NCBI GenBank assembly: GCA_964389005.1
Contig: CAYMCV010000059.1
Span: forward strand, 1-14,871
DNA: 14,871 bases
Source of the DNA: CAYMCV01 sp964389005
Lineage (GTDB): Bacteria > Bacillota > Clostridia > Lachnospirales > Lachnospiraceae
Direction of reading: 5' to 3'
Of this stretch, positions 14,641 to 14,871 are shown piece by piece. Below the pieces are notes generated by a model. The model made no database searches, was not told the DNA's origin, and saw nothing but the letters and a program-made list of their open reading frames with translations. Position numbers and translations under genes: made by a program. Position 1 is the stretch's first letter; the number at the start of each line of letters is the position of its first letter.

Positions 14641-14871
14641 GACGATTTAAAAGTTTGCACCAATTTTACCGGTAGATGTCCTTGATTTTCTGGTCGCTCC
14701 CACTTACTGGACACGCTAACAACATCTTTTTACCCAAAATTGCTTAAAATTGATTTGTTACCATGGCTGACCCCTTTTTTTAAACAAATTCGTTCAACCT
14801 AAATGTCCTATGAACCAATTGCTGATTTCGCATAAACGGAACCCCTTTCTCGCGTTAGCGGTGTAAGAGGT
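14641..14871. other. Non-coding end of window
   Basis: No gene, RNA or clear regulatory site is recognised. TGGACACG occurs at 14634-14641 and again in direct orientation at 14708-14715, reminiscent of insertion-sequence ends, but no transposase frame is present within the window. A continuing element beyond the right edge cannot be excluded. Confidence 0.35.

Noticed and set aside
14634..14715. Insertion-sequence ends suggested by two TGGACACG copies
   Set aside because: They are direct rather than inverted, only eight bases, and no transposase sequence is between or near them.

Overview
The window looks like chromosome of a low-to-moderate GC Gram-positive bacterium, most likely a clostridial Firmicute (Lachnospiraceae-like). 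This rests on strong AGGAGG-type ribosome sites, TTGACA/TATAAT-type promoters, Gram-positive glycolipid synthases, a cytoplasmic YozG-type XRE regulator paired with a membrane protein, and the overall protein style. No RNA gene, CRISPR array, intact transposase or phage gene was seen, and the species cannot be fixed from sequence alone.

Left part (1-5560). A plus-strand two-gene operon (183-1433) encodes a membrane protein with an extracytoplasmic domain and a small XRE repressor-like protein. Its promoter overlaps a palindrome. It converges on a decayed stretch (1412-2056) holding the C-terminal ends of a CPBP intramembrane protease and an ABC-transporter ATPase, fused in one frame around a single stop. 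Next on the minus strand are an aminoglycoside/choline-kinase-fold phosphotransferase (2076-2990) and, upstream of it, a MutS-like ATPase without a mismatch-recognition domain (3086-4723). The MutS-like gene has a near-consensus promoter covered by a 10+10 bp palindrome. About 760 bases without a recognised gene follow, holding hairpins, a dispersed repeat (copy A) and one possible 53-residue ORF.

Middle and right part (5561-14100). A MATE efflux pump (5561-6937, plus) converges with a compact five-gene minus-strand operon, read from 13167 down to 7024. In order these are: diacylglycerol glucosyltransferase, VTT/TVP38-family membrane protein, CpoA-like second glycolipid glycosyltransferase, membrane-anchored HD-GYP phosphodiesterase, and a lipoprotein joining a propeller-like domain to a solute-binding domain. 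Gaps are 29 bp overlap, 17 bp, 4 bp overlap and 25 bp. The first three plausibly make and distribute diglycosyl-diacylglycerol membrane lipids. The last two add a c-di-GMP-type signalling enzyme and a surface sensor, which is the most intriguing combination here. The operon promoter carries a perfect 14-bp palindrome exactly filling one -35/-10 spacer. Upstream lies a class I SAM methyltransferase (13378-14088) with its own extended -10 promoter.

Right end (14101-14871). No convincing gene. It contains about 3.7 copies of a 38-bp tandem repeat that abut copy B of the same dispersed element found at 5040-5290. The two copies share a 16-bp palindrome, a TTTTATGTyAACC block and GGGGTACA/TGTACCCC hairpins in the same order and at nearly the same distances.
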